DNA of 64,000 nt from Nostocoides sp. F2B08 (GTDB lineage Bacteria; Actinomycetota; Actinomycetes; Actinomycetales; Dermatophilaceae), in contig NZ_WESE01000006.1 in the NCBI RefSeq assembly GCF_009184895.1, positions 62,501 through 126,500 of the forward strand. Reading direction: 5' to 3'. The position numbers and the translations under genes are program-made. Numbering within the stretch: the stretch's first letter is position 1; each line of letters starts with the position of its first letter. Below the pieces are notes generated by a model. That model was not told the DNA's origin. It saw nothing but the letters and a program-made list of their open reading frames with translations, and ran no database searches. Below, piece by piece: positions 24,822 through 33,891 of the stretch.

Positions 24822-25979
24822 ATGTCTGTCGCGCCGGCCGCGCCCCCGCACACACCACCCCGGAACCCGACCACGCGACCACGGCTGCGCGCCGTGGTGC
24901 TCGTCGGTGTGGCCGTCGTGGGGTTCGCGATCTGCGCGCTCGTCCTGGCGGCCTACTTCAGCGCCTCCCTCGGGGTCCAGGTGACGCTCCTTGCGGTGCT
25001 GTTCGCGACGCTCCCGCTCCTCGTCGTCATCCCGACGTTCGTCTGGCTGGACCGGTTCGAGGCCGAGCCGACCCGACTTCTGGTGCTCGCATTCCTCTGG
25101 GGTGCCCTCGTCTCGGCCTTCGGGGCGGCCGTCCTCAACACGGGCGCCATCATCGCGTTCCAGTCGGCGACCGACCCGGACTCCGCGCTGGCAGCGACCG
25201 CGATCGTCGTCGCGCCGCTCACCGAGGAGGCGCTCAAAGGCGCGCTGGTGCTGCTTGTCTGGTGGCTGCACCGCAACGAGTTCGACGGCATCACGGACGG
25301 GATGGTCTACGCCGGCATCGTGGCCGCGGGTTTCGCGTTCACCGAGAACATCCAGTACCTCGGTCAGGCCTACACAGAAGGCGGCGGCGCGTTCCTCGCC
25401 GGCACCTTCATCCTGCGCGGCGTCATGAGCCCGTTCGCGCATCCCATGTTCACCGTGCTGTTCGGCATCGGCGTCGGGATCGCGGCGGCGAGCCCGCGCA
25501 GGTCGGTCAAGGTCGTCGCCCCCCTCGTCGGCTACCTGCTCGCGGTTCTCGCACACGGTCTGTGGAACCTCGCCGCGGTGGCCGGCGGGGCCGGTCTGCT
25601 CGTCGGCTACTTCCTCGTGGGGGTCCCGATCTTCTTCGGGTTCGTCTGCCTGATCGTGTGGGCCCGCAGCCGCGAGGGTCGCCTCATCGCCCAGCACCTC
25701 ACCCCGTATGCGGACGCCGGCTGGCTCTCCCGCGGCGAGGTGGCGATGCTCGCGTCGATGTCGAGACGCCGCGAGGCGCGCATCTGGGCTCGGGCGAACT
25801 CCGGACCCACCGGCCTGGCGTCGATGCGGGCCTTCCAGGACACGGCGTCCGAGCTCGCCCTCGTGCGCAAGCGGATGCATCACTCCACCGCCAACCGCCA
25901 CGCCGTCGAACACGAGCGCCGGCTGCTCGAGGCGCTCGTCGAGCAGCGTCGGGCCTTCCTCGGGGAGTGGGTCGGCTAG
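24822..25979 (+). CDS. PrsW family intramembrane metalloprotease
   Basis: A 385-residue polytopic protein with about eight membrane segments. The PrsW motifs are in order: VAPLTEEALKGALVLLVW (E-E-x-x-K), YAGIVAAGFAFTENIQYLG (F-x-x-x-E-N), and a downstream region with SPFAHPMFTVLFG and AVLAHGLWN (His residues). PrsW cleaves anti-sigma factors in the membrane in Bacillus. The C-terminal ~100 residues are cytoplasmic, basic and helical. The target is unknown; several regulator genes are nearby but no membrane anti-sigma factor is seen in the window. Its stop overlaps the convergent lipoprotein gene by 4 nt. Confidence 0.88.
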   Translation: MSVAPAAPPHTPPRNPTTRPRLRAVVLVGVAVVGFAICALVLAAYFSASLGVQVTLLAVLFATLPLLVVIPTFVWLDRFEAEPTRLLVLAFLWGALVSAFGAAVLNTGAIIAFQSATDPDSALAATAIVVAPLTEEALKGALVLLVWWLHRNEFDGITDGMVYAGIVAAGFAFTENIQYLGQAYTEGGGAFLAGTFILRGVMSPFAHPMFTVLFGIGVGIAAASPRRSVKVVAPLVGYLLAVLAHGLWNLAAVAGGAGLLVGYFLVGVPIFFGFVCLIVWARSREGRLIAQHLTPYADAGWLSRGEVAMLASMSRRREARIWARANSGPTGLASMRAFQDTASELALVRKRMHHSTANRHAVEHERRLLEALVEQRRAFLGEWVG

Positions 25980-26887
25980 ACGGGCTCGCCCGCCCGCGGC
26001 ACCGGCGGCGGCTGGATGGCGGTGATCGCCTCATCGATCTCGGCACGTGAGCGCTGCAGCGCTGCCGTGACCGAGGGACCTCCGAAGTCCGGGAGAGCGT
26101 CGGCCTGGTCGAGCAGGCGTCGCAGCGCCTCGACGGCGGTCGTGAGCGCCACGACGGGACGCGCATTAGCCGGGTCCGGAGGGTCGGCGACGAGTCGTCG
26201 GAGCTCCTCCTCCAGGGCCACGACCCGCTGGCGCGTGACCACCCAGATGCCGGCACGCCCGTCCGGGCCCTCGGTCACGAGATCCGGCACGACCGAGTCG
26301 CGCAGCCAGATCGCCTCCGGCAGGGTCCCCTCGACGGAGGCCGACCAGGCCGCCCGTGCTCGCCGTCGACGCACGAGAGCCGCGACTGCCGCGATGAGTG
26401 CCGCAGCGAGGAGTGCGAGGAGCAGCCACAGCCAGCCGCTCCCGCCGTCCTCATCGTCGGCGTTCTCCTGCGGTGCGGCTGCGGTCTCCTCCGTCTCGGG
26501 CGTCTCCTCCGTCTCCGGAGCCGGCTCATCGGTGGTCGGTTCCGGCTCTTCGGTCGTCGGTTCCGGCTCCTCGGTCACGGTCACCGTCGGCCCTGTGACG
26601 GTGGGCAGGGTGACGGTGGGCAGGGTGACAGTGGGCAGGGTGACTGTCGGTAGCGTGACGGTGGGAGGCGTGAGTGTAGGCAGGGTGACTGACGGTACGG
26701 TCACCGACGGCAGCGTGGTGGGCAGCGTCGAGGGCAGCCCCGGCCCCCCCTCGCCGCTGCACCCCGTCAGGACCGCAGCGGCCGCAACGGCGGCGGTCAG
26801 CAGGGACAGCCGCTTCCGGCGGCGATCCGCCGGCTGTCGATCCGTGCCCCGACTCATGCTCGCCCGTTGCCGTCGCCCGAGGCTCAT
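25976..26887 (-). CDS. Pro/Thr-repeat lipoprotein with membrane anchor
   Basis: A 303-residue exported protein. The lipobox is AVLTGC, after the hydrophobic stretch LLTAAVAAAAV. Then come TLP/TVTLP repeats (about 55-105), a Glu/Pro/Thr-rich spacer, a transmembrane helix (GWLWLLLALLAAALIAAVAALV) and a basic stop-transfer (RRRRAR). The C-terminal ~130 residues would then be cytoplasmic and helical (VVALEEELRRLVADP and others). ATG 26887 overlaps the upstream DUF1269 gene stop (ATGA), favouring this start over the ATG at 26857. Having both a lipobox and a second TM segment is unusual. No enzymatic motif is seen. Confidence 0.7.
   Translation of the reverse strand: MSLGRRQRASMSRGTDRQPADRRRKRLSLLTAAVAAAAVLTGCSGEGGPGLPSTLPTTLPSVTVPSVTLPTLTPPTVTLPTVTLPTVTLPTVTLPTVTGPTVTVTEEPEPTTEEPEPTTDEPAPETEETPETEETAAAPQENADDEDGGSGWLWLLLALLAAALIAAVAALVRRRRARAAWSASVEGTLPEAIWLRDSVVPDLVTEGPDGRAGIWVVTRQRVVALEEELRRLVADPPDPANARPVVALTTAVEALRRLLDQADALPDFGGPSVTAALQRSRAEIDEAITAIQPPPVPRAGEPV
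26597..26716 (-). repeat. 15-bp repeat coding TVTLP
   Basis: Degenerate 15-bp units on the minus strand encode TVTLP, with variants SVTVP, SVTLP and TLTPP, about 8 units. The central four are near-identical. Such Pro/Thr repeats typically form an extended cell-wall-spanning stalk. Confidence 0.85.
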
Positions 26888-27468
26888 TCCTTCGTCGCGT
26901 CCTTCTCCGCCTCTTCGGCGAGAGCCTTGATGTCCCTGGCGATGACGTCGTCGACCGCTGCCTCGACGATCGCGTTCGCCCCCCGCAGAGCGGCGCGGAT
27001 CTCGAGGGCGCCCGGGTCCGACACGAGCGCGATGATTCCGGAGTGGCCCGGCGCCACGGCGTACTCGAGCCGCTCGGCCAACTGGCTCTTGTGGTGCATC
27101 GCTCGCGCCTTGCCGATGGCAGCACCCGCTCCACCCAGCACCGCTGCGCTGCCGAGAAGGCTCGGCGGGAAGAGGAGCCCTAGGGCTGCGCCACCGACGA
27201 CGCCCCAGGTCAGGCCCTTGCGAGTCGAGTGGTCGGTCGCCTTCTGGACCTCGAGCGTGCCGTCGGTGTCGCGCTTGACGACGACGACGCCGTCGATGGC
27301 GACGTGCCGGCCGTCCTCGATCGACTTCAACGCCTCGTAGGCCTCCCAGGCCATGTCCGTGTCGTCGAAGTCGGCGACGAAGACGGTGGTCGCCCCGTCG
27401 GTCACGACCGCCATCTCAGCCTGGATCTCGGAGACTGCGTCGTCCTGACGGCTGGTGTCCTCTGTCAT
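26884..27468 (-). CDS. DUF1269-like membrane-associated protein
   Basis: A 194-residue protein. The N-terminal alpha/beta part is TVFVADFDDTDMAWEAYEAL, then HVAIDGVVVVKRDTDGTLEV. A Gly/Ala-rich hydrophobic hairpin follows (GVVGGAALGLLFPPSLLGSA, GGAGAAIGKARAMH), then a second alpha/beta part (SGIIALVSDPGALEIRAALR) and a charged helix. This matches the DUF1269 layout, often stress-associated in actinobacteria. First of a two-gene unit with the lipoprotein (4-nt overlap). Confidence 0.75.
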   Translation of the reverse strand: MTEDTSRQDDAVSEIQAEMAVVTDGATTVFVADFDDTDMAWEAYEALKSIEDGRHVAIDGVVVVKRDTDGTLEVQKATDHSTRKGLTWGVVGGAALGLLFPPSLLGSAAVLGGAGAAIGKARAMHHKSQLAERLEYAVAPGHSGIIALVSDPGALEIRAALRGANAIVEAAVDDVIARDIKALAEEAEKDATKE

Positions 27469-27772
27469 CGCGTTCCCTTCCGTTGTCGGTCGGACCGACT
27501 GCCGGCCCGACGCCTCCTAGCCCTCAAGGATCACGCCCCAGGTGGCGGCTGCCATCACCCGCGGCGGGCGATTCGGCATGGTCCGCCCTCGGACCGGTCG
27601 GCTCGCCCTCGGCTTCATCCTGCGCGGGTGATGTTCCCGACAGGCTGGGGCTTCTAGCGTGGGCTTCACGGTGCACCGACCGACAGCCAACCCCTACCGA
27701 GGACGGACGCGTCGAGCATCGTCCGACGACTTGACCGACGCAGGCCGGCCCATACCGTGGAGGGAGTTCCCG
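27469..27772. other. Intergenic region, no gene recognised
   Basis: About 304 nt between two divergent genes. On the plus strand TTGACC (27731-27736) and TACCGT (27753-27758) are 16 bp apart, a possible promoter for the next small gene. On the minus side nothing clear is seen. Short open frames here lack coding character. Confidence 0.5.
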
Positions 27773-27979
27773 ATGGAGCGCTACGAGATCACCGTGGACA
27801 GTCCGGTCGGTCCGCTGGCGCTCGAGGCACTCGAGGGCTTCGAGGTCGTGGAGATCTCCGGGGGGCATAGCCGGCTGGTCGGGTCGGTCATCGACCAGGC
27901 AGCATTCCACGGCATGCTCAACCGCCTGCACGACCTCCGCCTCGAGATCGTCGAGATCCATCGGATGGACGACACCTGA
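27773..27979 (+). CDS. Small conserved-looking protein, function unknown
   Basis: A 68-residue soluble protein: MERYEITVDSPVGPLALEAL, EGFEVVEISGGHSRLVGSVI, DQAAFHGMLNRLHDLRLEIV. The beta-beta-alpha-beta pattern with a helix at DQAAFHGMLNRLHDL resembles small actinobacterial proteins found beside stress regulators. ATG 27773 has a strong GGAGGG upstream. It precedes the LAL-type regulator by 37 nt on the same strand, so they may be co-expressed. No function can be assigned. Confidence 0.7.
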   Translation: MERYEITVDSPVGPLALEALEGFEVVEISGGHSRLVGSVIDQAAFHGMLNRLHDLRLEIVEIHRMDDT

Positions 27980-28016
27980 TCACCGACATCAGCGGCGTGG
28001 GCCGTCGAGTGGCACC

Positions 28017-30650
28017 ATGGTGGCCATGGGCCAAGTTTCCCGCCAGGGGTATGTGCGGGATCCGGTACCGCACGAGGAAGTTCGTCGCCCCCGGCTGGAG
28101 GCTCGACTCGATGCCGTCGCACCCGGGGGGCTCGCTCTGCTGTCCGCCTCAGCGGGATCCGGTAAGTCGGTGCTCGTCCACCAGTGGTTCTCCTACCGCC
28201 CCCGCCTCCGGGTCGCCGTTCTGGCGCTCACGCCCCGGCACGACGACGTGGTCAGACTTCGGCGAGGACTCCTCGGCTCTATTCGTGCAGCGGCACCCGA
28301 GGTCGACGAGGCTCTGGACGCCCTGGCCGCCGGTGTCGGCGCGTCTCTCGGCGAGGACGTGGTGGAGATGCTCGCAGAGCGCCTCACCACCCTCGATCGG
28401 GACCTGGTCCTCGTTCTGGAGGACCTGCACGTACTCTCGAACCGTGCCGTCCTCGCGGACCTCGGACGACTCGCGGCCGTCCTTCCCGCGACGACACGCA
28501 TGGTGGCGACCACCCGCATCGACCCGCCCTGGCGGCTGCAGCGGCTTCGGCTGGCCGGCAGGCTGACGGAGATCCGGAGCGCCGATCTTGCGTTCGAGAG
28601 CAACGAGGCGAAAGGCCTACTGGAGAGTGTCGCCCAACGCGAGCTGTCGGACGATGTCGTCACCGCACTTGTGGACCGCACGGACGGGTGGGCGGTGGGC
28701 CTTCAGCTCGCGGCCATCTCGCTGCGCACCGCTGCGGACCCGGAGGCCTTCGTCTCGTCGTTCGCAGGCAGCGACCGTCTGGTGGCCGAGTACCTCCTGG
28801 ACGAGGTGATCGATCGTACGGAGCCGGAGGTGCAGCGGTTCCTCTTGACGACCTGTGTGCTCGACCACCTGAACGCCGATCTGTGTGATGCCGTTACCGG
28901 CGCCGGGAACGCTCGTCAGATGCTCGACGAGCTCTACCGACGATCGATGTTCCTTGTCCCCCTGGACCCCTCTGGGAGGACCTTCCGTTACCACCATCTC
29001 TTCGCGGAGGTGCTCCGCTACCGCCTGGGCAGCGAGGGACCCGACCACGTCAAGGAGCTGAACAGACGGGCCGCCACCTGGCTCATCGAGCACGGCGAGG
29101 ATGAGCGCGGGATCGAGCACCTGATCCGGGCCCACGAGAACGACGAGGCGGTGCGCCTCATCTCGACCATGGGTCACCGACTCTTCGAACGTGGCGAGTC
29201 CGCAACGTTGGTGCGGTGGCTGACCGTCCTCAACGCTCACGATCCCGGCGGCTCGGCGGAGGCGATGCTGGGTCTTCTCGCCGCCCAGTTCGGGGCCGAC
29301 GAGGCCGAGGCGGCCATGGAGACCTATCGTCGGATCCTGCGGAGGTCCGAACTCACCGAGGGTGAGCGCATCGCGGCGCACACCCTCTACTCGGCACAGG
29401 TGTTCCGCGGTATGGCTCCCGAGGCGATTCTCGAGCTCACCGACGAGGTCCGCAGGGGGTTGGAGCGGATTGAACCCAGCGACGTTCCCGACTTCCTCGG
29501 AGTCGGAGGTTTTGAGTCGGTACGCGCGATCAACGAGCACGCGGCCGGTCTCGCCCACTTCTTCCGGGGTGACCTGGGGCAGGCGGCCGCGACTCTCGAC
29601 GCTCTTCGGAAGATGTCGAGCCTGGTCTACCCGTTGTGGCGGATCTACCTGCTGGGGTCCCTGGCCCTGGTGCGCGCCTGGCAGGGGCATGCCTCCGATG
29701 CCCTCGGTATCGCGCGGACCGCCATCGATGCCGCCGAACAGTTCGGCGTGCCTCATCACCAAGGGACTGTGCTCGCACACCTCGCCGTGTCCTTCGCCCA
29801 CTTGGACCGCGTCGACATCGACGCCGCCGAGCGGAGCATCGTCCAGTCCAGACATCGGGTCATTTCGCGGCCGGGGAGCCAGGTCTACTTCGACCTGCAC
29901 GGTGCGCTGGACGCGTGGATGACGGCGCTGACCGAGGGACCGACTCGAGCGCTGGAGCTCCTCCGGGAGCCCTCGGCAACAGGAACGGAAGCGCCGGTGC
30001 TGCGGGAGGGGCGTCGGACGTTCCGAATGCGGCTGCTCATCGGCGTCCGGAACGTGTCCGGGGCTCAGGCGGTGCTCGACGAAGCCCCCGAGACCTCGGC
30101 GCTCCCGTCGGCTCGGGTGGACCTCCACCTCGCCCGGGGTGACGTCCGAGCGGCCCGGGCGGTCGTCGACGGCTGGGTGCCGCCGGACGGCGACCTGCGT
30201 GAGGCCGTTCGTCACGAGTTGAGGACCTTCGCGGTGCTCGACGCGGAGGGTGACAGCCGCGGCGCGCGGGCCTCGCTCGAGCGGGCCGTCGCCGCCGCCC
30301 GTGGCGACCGGCTGCGGTGGGTGTTCCTCGAGGTTCCCGCGTCCCTACAGGCTCTCCGGCGCAGGCCGCTGCCGGACTCCGCGTGGTTGACGTCCGAAGC
30401 CCTATGGGCCGCCGCCTCCGCGCTCAACCCGCGGCTCGGCGCGCAGGACGGTCTGGCCGAGCCGCTCAGCCACCGCGAGCTCGACGTGCTCGCATACCTC
30501 CCGGGCCGGATGCGCAACCAGGAGATCGCGGCCGACATGTTCGTGTCCGTCAACACCGTCAAGACGCACGTGGCGAGCATCTACCGCAAGCTCGGCGTCA
30601 CGGAGCGGGATGACGCGGTCAAGCGGGCCACCCAGCTCGGCCTCCTCTGA
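28017..30650 (+). CDS. LuxR family, MalT/LAL-type transcriptional regulator
   Basis: An 877-residue STAND-type regulator. Walker A is SASAGSGKSVLVHQW (~residues 43-57), Walker B LVLVLEDLHVLSN, and RMVATTRIDPPWRLQR is sensor-like. Winged-helix and TPR-like helical repeats fill the centre (about 330-800). The C-terminal LuxR HTH is LSHRELDVLAYLPGRMRNQE followed by IAADMFVSVNTVKTHVASIY and RKLGVTERDDAVKRA. Such proteins bind ATP and an inducer, oligomerise and activate transcription. The start could be ATG 28017 or ATG 28026. The small membrane proteins downstream, each in its own promoter-sized gap, are candidate targets. Confidence 0.9.
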   Translation: MVAMGQVSRQGYVRDPVPHEEVRRPRLEARLDAVAPGGLALLSASAGSGKSVLVHQWFSYRPRLRVAVLALTPRHDDVVRLRRGLLGSIRAAAPEVDEALDALAAGVGASLGEDVVEMLAERLTTLDRDLVLVLEDLHVLSNRAVLADLGRLAAVLPATTRMVATTRIDPPWRLQRLRLAGRLTEIRSADLAFESNEAKGLLESVAQRELSDDVVTALVDRTDGWAVGLQLAAISLRTAADPEAFVSSFAGSDRLVAEYLLDEVIDRTEPEVQRFLLTTCVLDHLNADLCDAVTGAGNARQMLDELYRRSMFLVPLDPSGRTFRYHHLFAEVLRYRLGSEGPDHVKELNRRAATWLIEHGEDERGIEHLIRAHENDEAVRLISTMGHRLFERGESATLVRWLTVLNAHDPGGSAEAMLGLLAAQFGADEAEAAMETYRRILRRSELTEGERIAAHTLYSAQVFRGMAPEAILELTDEVRRGLERIEPSDVPDFLGVGGFESVRAINEHAAGLAHFFRGDLGQAAATLDALRKMSSLVYPLWRIYLLGSLALVRAWQGHASDALGIARTAIDAAEQFGVPHHQGTVLAHLAVSFAHLDRVDIDAAERSIVQSRHRVISRPGSQVYFDLHGALDAWMTALTEGPTRALELLREPSATGTEAPVLREGRRTFRMRLLIGVRNVSGAQAVLDEAPETSALPSARVDLHLARGDVRAARAVVDGWVPPDGDLREAVRHELRTFAVLDAEGDSRGARASLERAVAAARGDRLRWVFLEVPASLQALRRRPLPDSAWLTSEALWAAASALNPRLGAQDGLAEPLSHRELDVLAYLPGRMRNQEIAADMFVSVNTVKTHVASIYRKLGVTERDDAVKRATQLGLL

Positions 30651-30774
30651 CATGGCGACGGAACGCCGACGGGTTCACCTCTGCAGGGTGATGACCGCCA
30701 CGCGGCACCGGACGTAGTCTCCGAGGACGGGTCAAGTGCACCGAGCCCGCTGAGGACCGAAGGAGTGGAGCACC

Positions 30775-31224
30775 GTGTCGAACGACAACACGTCGATGAT
30801 CACCAACCTGGATCGGTCTGGTCCCCGATACACCGACGCGGTGGGTACGGCGGGCGGGGTCACTGCCTTCGCCGGCGTGCTCATGGTCATGACCGGCGCC
30901 TTCCACGTGCTGCAGGGTGTCGTCGCCCTCCTCAACGAGGACTTCTTCTCCTTGGAGAGCGAGTACACGTTCCAGTTCAGCGTGACCGCGTGGGGCTGGA
31001 TACACATCGTGCTCGGCGTGGTCGTCGTCCTCGCCGGGATCGCCCTGTTCCGCGCAGCGGTGTGGGCGCGGACGGTGGCGGTGATCCTGGCCGCCACGAG
31101 CATGGTCGCCAGCTTCGCCTGGCTGCCGCACTACCCCTTCTGGAGCCTGGCCGTGATCGCGTTCGACGCCCTGGTCATCTGGGCCGCCGTGTTCCGCGGA
31201 CCCAACCTCGTCGACGAGTCGTAG
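30775..31224 (+). CDS. DUF7144-type four-helix membrane protein
   Basis: A 149-residue protein with four transmembrane segments (AGVLMVMTGAFHVLQGVVAL, WIHIVLGVVVVLAGIALF, VAVILAATSMVASFAWLP, FWSLAVIAFDALVIWAAVF). The pattern G-x-F-x-x-L-Q-G followed by W-G-W-I-H is typical of the actinobacterial DUF7144/YrhK-like family. GTG start with GAAGGAG upstream. Lies 124 nt after the LAL regulator. Function unknown. Confidence 0.75.
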   Translation: MSNDNTSMITNLDRSGPRYTDAVGTAGGVTAFAGVLMVMTGAFHVLQGVVALLNEDFFSLESEYTFQFSVTAWGWIHIVLGVVVVLAGIALFRAAVWARTVAVILAATSMVASFAWLPHYPFWSLAVIAFDALVIWAAVFRGPNLVDES

Positions 31225-31297
31225 CCGCTCACCGCATACTCATAGCATCGCACCGGGATCCGACGAAGAACCCACCCTACGAACAGAGGAGAACACC

Positions 31298-31618
31298 ATG
31301 CCAGGACTACTCCGCGGGGTCGCCCGCACCGCCGTCGTCGCGGGCACCGCGAGCGCTGTCAGCGGCCGCGTCCAGCGCCGTCAGGCGGAGCGGTTCGCCG
31401 ACCGTGACGCGCAGATCGTCGCCGAGCGCAACGCGGCCTACCAGCAGCAGATGGCCGCGCAGGCGCCGCCCCCCACGTACGCGCCCGCCGCCCCGGAACC
31501 GGCGCCCGAGCCGCAGGTGGACATGATCGCCCGCCTGAAGGAGCTTGCGGAGCTGCGCGACCAGGGCATCCTCACCGACGAGGAGTTCGCGGCCCAGAAG
31601 GCCAAGCTGCTCGGATGA
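31298..31618 (+). CDS. SHOCT domain protein
   Basis: A 106-residue protein. The N-terminal half is basic (SGRVQRRQAERFADRDAQIV), then a Gln/Ala/Pro linker, then a C-terminal SHOCT domain: MIARLKELAELRDQGILTDE followed by EFAAQKAKLLG. SHOCT is a short oligomerisation motif. RBS GAGGAG 9 nt before ATG. The AI-2E transporter follows after 25 nt. Confidence 0.88.
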   Translation: MPGLLRGVARTAVVAGTASAVSGRVQRRQAERFADRDAQIVAERNAAYQQQMAAQAPPPTYAPAAPEPAPEPQVDMIARLKELAELRDQGILTDEEFAAQKAKLLG

Positions 31619-31643
31619 GCCGCGGGGGCGCCGGTGGCGGGCG

Positions 31644-32777
31644 ATGACCGAGGACCGAAGGGTCGGAGCCGACCGGACCCCCTACGATCCACGGACGAGG
31701 CCGGTCGTGGCCGGGATCGGCATGCCGAGGCTCGGCGTGTGGGCCTGGGCGTTCGTCGGGATCGTCGCGGCGACGGCGATCATCGTCACGGCCTTCGCGG
31801 CGGTCAAGGAGATCATGCTCCCGCTGACCTTCGCGGTCGTCCTGGCCATCATCTTCAAGCCGATGGCGGTCCGGCTCACCAGGCGGGGGATGAGGGCCGG
31901 TGTCGCCGCCGGGATCGTGGTCCTCGGACTGCTCGGGCTGATGGTGCTCGTCGCCGTGGCGACGGTCCAGGGCATCGTCGCCCAGCGGGGCGCGATCGGC
32001 TCTTCCGTCGACGACGCGGCCGCGGAGGCGGGTGATTCGCTGAGCGTCGATCCGGCCACCTGGAGCGCCGTCCAGGAGTCGGTCGAGACGATGGCGCCGA
32101 CCCTCCAGTTCGGCTTCGTGAGCACCCTTGTGTCCGGACTGGGAGCGCTCGTCGTCATCGCGAGCGCCTCGATCCTCGGCGCCCTCATCATGTACTACCT
32201 CCTCAAGGACGGCACCCGGTTGCGCCGGTCCTTCGTCAACCGGGTCGGCCGGGGGGTTCGCGGGGAGCTCGACGACTTCATCGGTGCGGCCTGTCGCACT
32301 CTGCGCAGCTACGGGTGGGGACGGACGGTGATGTCCGCGATCGTCGCGACGGTCATCGGTCTGACGAGTCTGCTGCTCGGCCTCCCGCTCGTGCTGACGA
32401 TCGTGGTCGTCAACTTCGTCGGCGGCTACATCCCGTACATCGGCGCGTTCCTGGGGGGCGGCCTCGCCGTGATCATCGCACTCGGTGACGGCGGGATCCC
32501 CGAGGCGGTGATCATGCTGATCGTGGTCCTGGCCGCGAACCTGCTGCTCGAGAACTTCGTCGAGCCCGTCGTCATGGGCAGCAACCTCGACATCCACCCG
32601 CTCGTCGTGCTCGTCGTGACCGCGCTCGGGGGCCTCGTCGGCGGGATCGTCGGCCTCATCCTTGCCGTCCCGGCCACCGTGATCGCCGCCGACGGGTTGG
32701 CGCGGCTGCAGCGCCGCGGGGTGCTCGACGAGGTGGCAGACCGCGCCGAGCCCGCGGTCCGGCGCGCGCTGGACTGA
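31644..32777 (+). CDS. AI-2E family transporter (TqsA/PerM-like)
   Basis: A 377-residue membrane protein with about eight transmembrane segments. Family features: an N-terminal pair (AFVGIVAATAIIVTAFAAV, IMLPLTFAVVLAIIFKPMAV), a soluble insertion (about 110-160), FVSTLVSGLGALVVIASASI, GALIMYYLLKDGTRLR, NFVGGYIPYIGAFLGGGLAV, and NLLLENFVEPVVMGSNLDIH. The last two are typical AI-2E/PerM blocks. The substrate is unknown; family members export AI-2 or act as ion antiporters. ATG 31644 is taken because the upstream in-frame part overlaps the SHOCT gene without conserved sequence. Confidence 0.88.
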   Translation: MTEDRRVGADRTPYDPRTRPVVAGIGMPRLGVWAWAFVGIVAATAIIVTAFAAVKEIMLPLTFAVVLAIIFKPMAVRLTRRGMRAGVAAGIVVLGLLGLMVLVAVATVQGIVAQRGAIGSSVDDAAAEAGDSLSVDPATWSAVQESVETMAPTLQFGFVSTLVSGLGALVVIASASILGALIMYYLLKDGTRLRRSFVNRVGRGVRGELDDFIGAACRTLRSYGWGRTVMSAIVATVIGLTSLLLGLPLVLTIVVVNFVGGYIPYIGAFLGGGLAVIIALGDGGIPEAVIMLIVVLAANLLLENFVEPVVMGSNLDIHPLVVLVVTALGGLVGGIVGLILAVPATVIAADGLARLQRRGVLDEVADRAEPAVRRALD

Positions 32778-33145
32778 GGCCCGCCCTGGGGCCAGCGGAG
32801 CCGAGTGGGGGTCGACGGTAGCCTCTCGACCCTCGACGGTCGCTCCGGCTGCTGCGCCTCGTACCCCTGGTTCGGATACTCGACCGGTCGGTAGCGAGCA
32901 ATCTGTCCGGCCGGGTACCGGGGTACGCATCGGGTGTGGCCGGCCTTGTGGTGGGTCCGGGGGCTCCGTGGTGCTGGATGCCGAGCGGCCGTGACCCTCA
33001 CGACCGTCGGTACGCGGACCACCATCCCGTGACGGCACAGGGGAGAGTCCCGGCACCTCGCGCCTTGCGGGCACCGCTCCGGGCCGTCGTCCTCCCGCGC
33101 CGGTGACGCGGCTTCCGCCACGCGGTTCGCACCTGGCGGGCTATG
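32778..33145. other. Intergenic region, no gene recognised
   Basis: About 368 nt between the AI-2E gene and tRNA-Arg. An inverted repeat GGGTCGA...TCGACCC lies about 30-55 nt after the AI-2E stop and may help end transcription, but it has no U tract. Open frames here have no recognisable product. Confidence 0.5.
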
Positions 33146-33219
33146 CGCCCCCGGCAGGACTCGAACCTGCGACCTAGGGATTAGAAGGCCCTTGCTCTAT
33201 CCGACTGAGCTACGGGGGC
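33146..33219 (-). tRNA. tRNA-Arg (anticodon TCT)
   Basis: A 74-nt cloverleaf with acceptor GCCCCCG/CGGGGGC, discriminator G, D-arm TAGCTCAGTCGGATAGAGCA, anticodon loop CTTCTAA (TCT, reads AGA and AGG) and T-arm GGTTCGAGTCC. No encoded CCA. Confidence 0.96.
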
Positions 33220-33231
33220 ATGACGCGTGGC

Positions 33232-33831
33232 TCAGTGTAGGAGACGCTCCGACGCTGGACCCGACCCGGCGCCGGGGGGACCGACCGGCACCTCCGCCAG
33301 CACCTCGTAGCGAGGGCGCGGGCCACCGAGGTGGGACTCCACGACGGCCACCCGGTCTGCCGTGAAAGCCGGACCCGCGTAGGTCTCGAGCACCCGCACC
33401 CACCTCGTCGCCTCGAACGGCTGCCGCGCCCGGGCGATCGTCAGGTGCGGCACGAAGGCGCGTCCGTCGGGCGCGCAGCCGGTCACCGCAGCCGCGTTGC
33501 GCACCCTGGCGCCGAGTCGCCCGAGCACCTCGAGGTCGCCGGCGACCGACGCATACAGCACCTTTGCCCGCTCGATCACGGGGAAGGCGCCCCCACCGCG
33601 GACCTGGAGTGTCGGGGCGGGTAGGTCCAGTGTCCCATCGGCGAGCCGATCGACCAGCTCATCGACGGCGTCTGGGCGGGCATCGCCCATGAAGGCGAGG
33701 GTGATATGCCAGTGATCCGTCCGCGACCATCCGAGCCGGCGGGTGGAGGGGTCGTCGCGGCGACTGTCGAGGAACTCGTCGAGGTCGAGGACGGCTCGTT
33801 CCGGTGGAATGACGGCACAGAAGACTCGCAT
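33232..33831 (-). CDS. thpR: RNA 2',3'-cyclic phosphodiesterase (2H family)
   Basis: A 199-residue 2H phosphoesterase. The two catalytic H-x-T/S motifs are present: DHWHITLAFMG and AFVPHLTIARAR. The typical start MRVFCAVIPP supports ATG 33831; a GTG three codons upstream is possible. The family hydrolyses 2',3'-cyclic phosphates on RNA and was named for 2'-5' RNA ligase activity. Lies 12 nt upstream of tRNA-Arg on the same strand. Confidence 0.9.
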   Translation of the reverse strand: MRVFCAVIPPERAVLDLDEFLDSRRDDPSTRRLGWSRTDHWHITLAFMGDARPDAVDELVDRLADGTLDLPAPTLQVRGGGAFPVIERAKVLYASVAGDLEVLGRLGARVRNAAAVTGCAPDGRAFVPHLTIARARQPFEATRWVRVLETYAGPAFTADRVAVVESHLGGPRPRYEVLAEVPVGPPGAGSGPASERLLH

Positions 33832-33891
33832 GGCGGCCACCAGTCTGCCGGGGTCGGCCGGAGGCCGCCACAGTTCCTCGCGTCCGCACCC

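Noticed and set aside
27469-27772. Longer start for the 68-aa protein (ORF from 27659)
   Set aside because: The extra 38 residues are Arg/Pro-rich and non-conserved-looking, while ATG 27773 has a strong GGAGGG.
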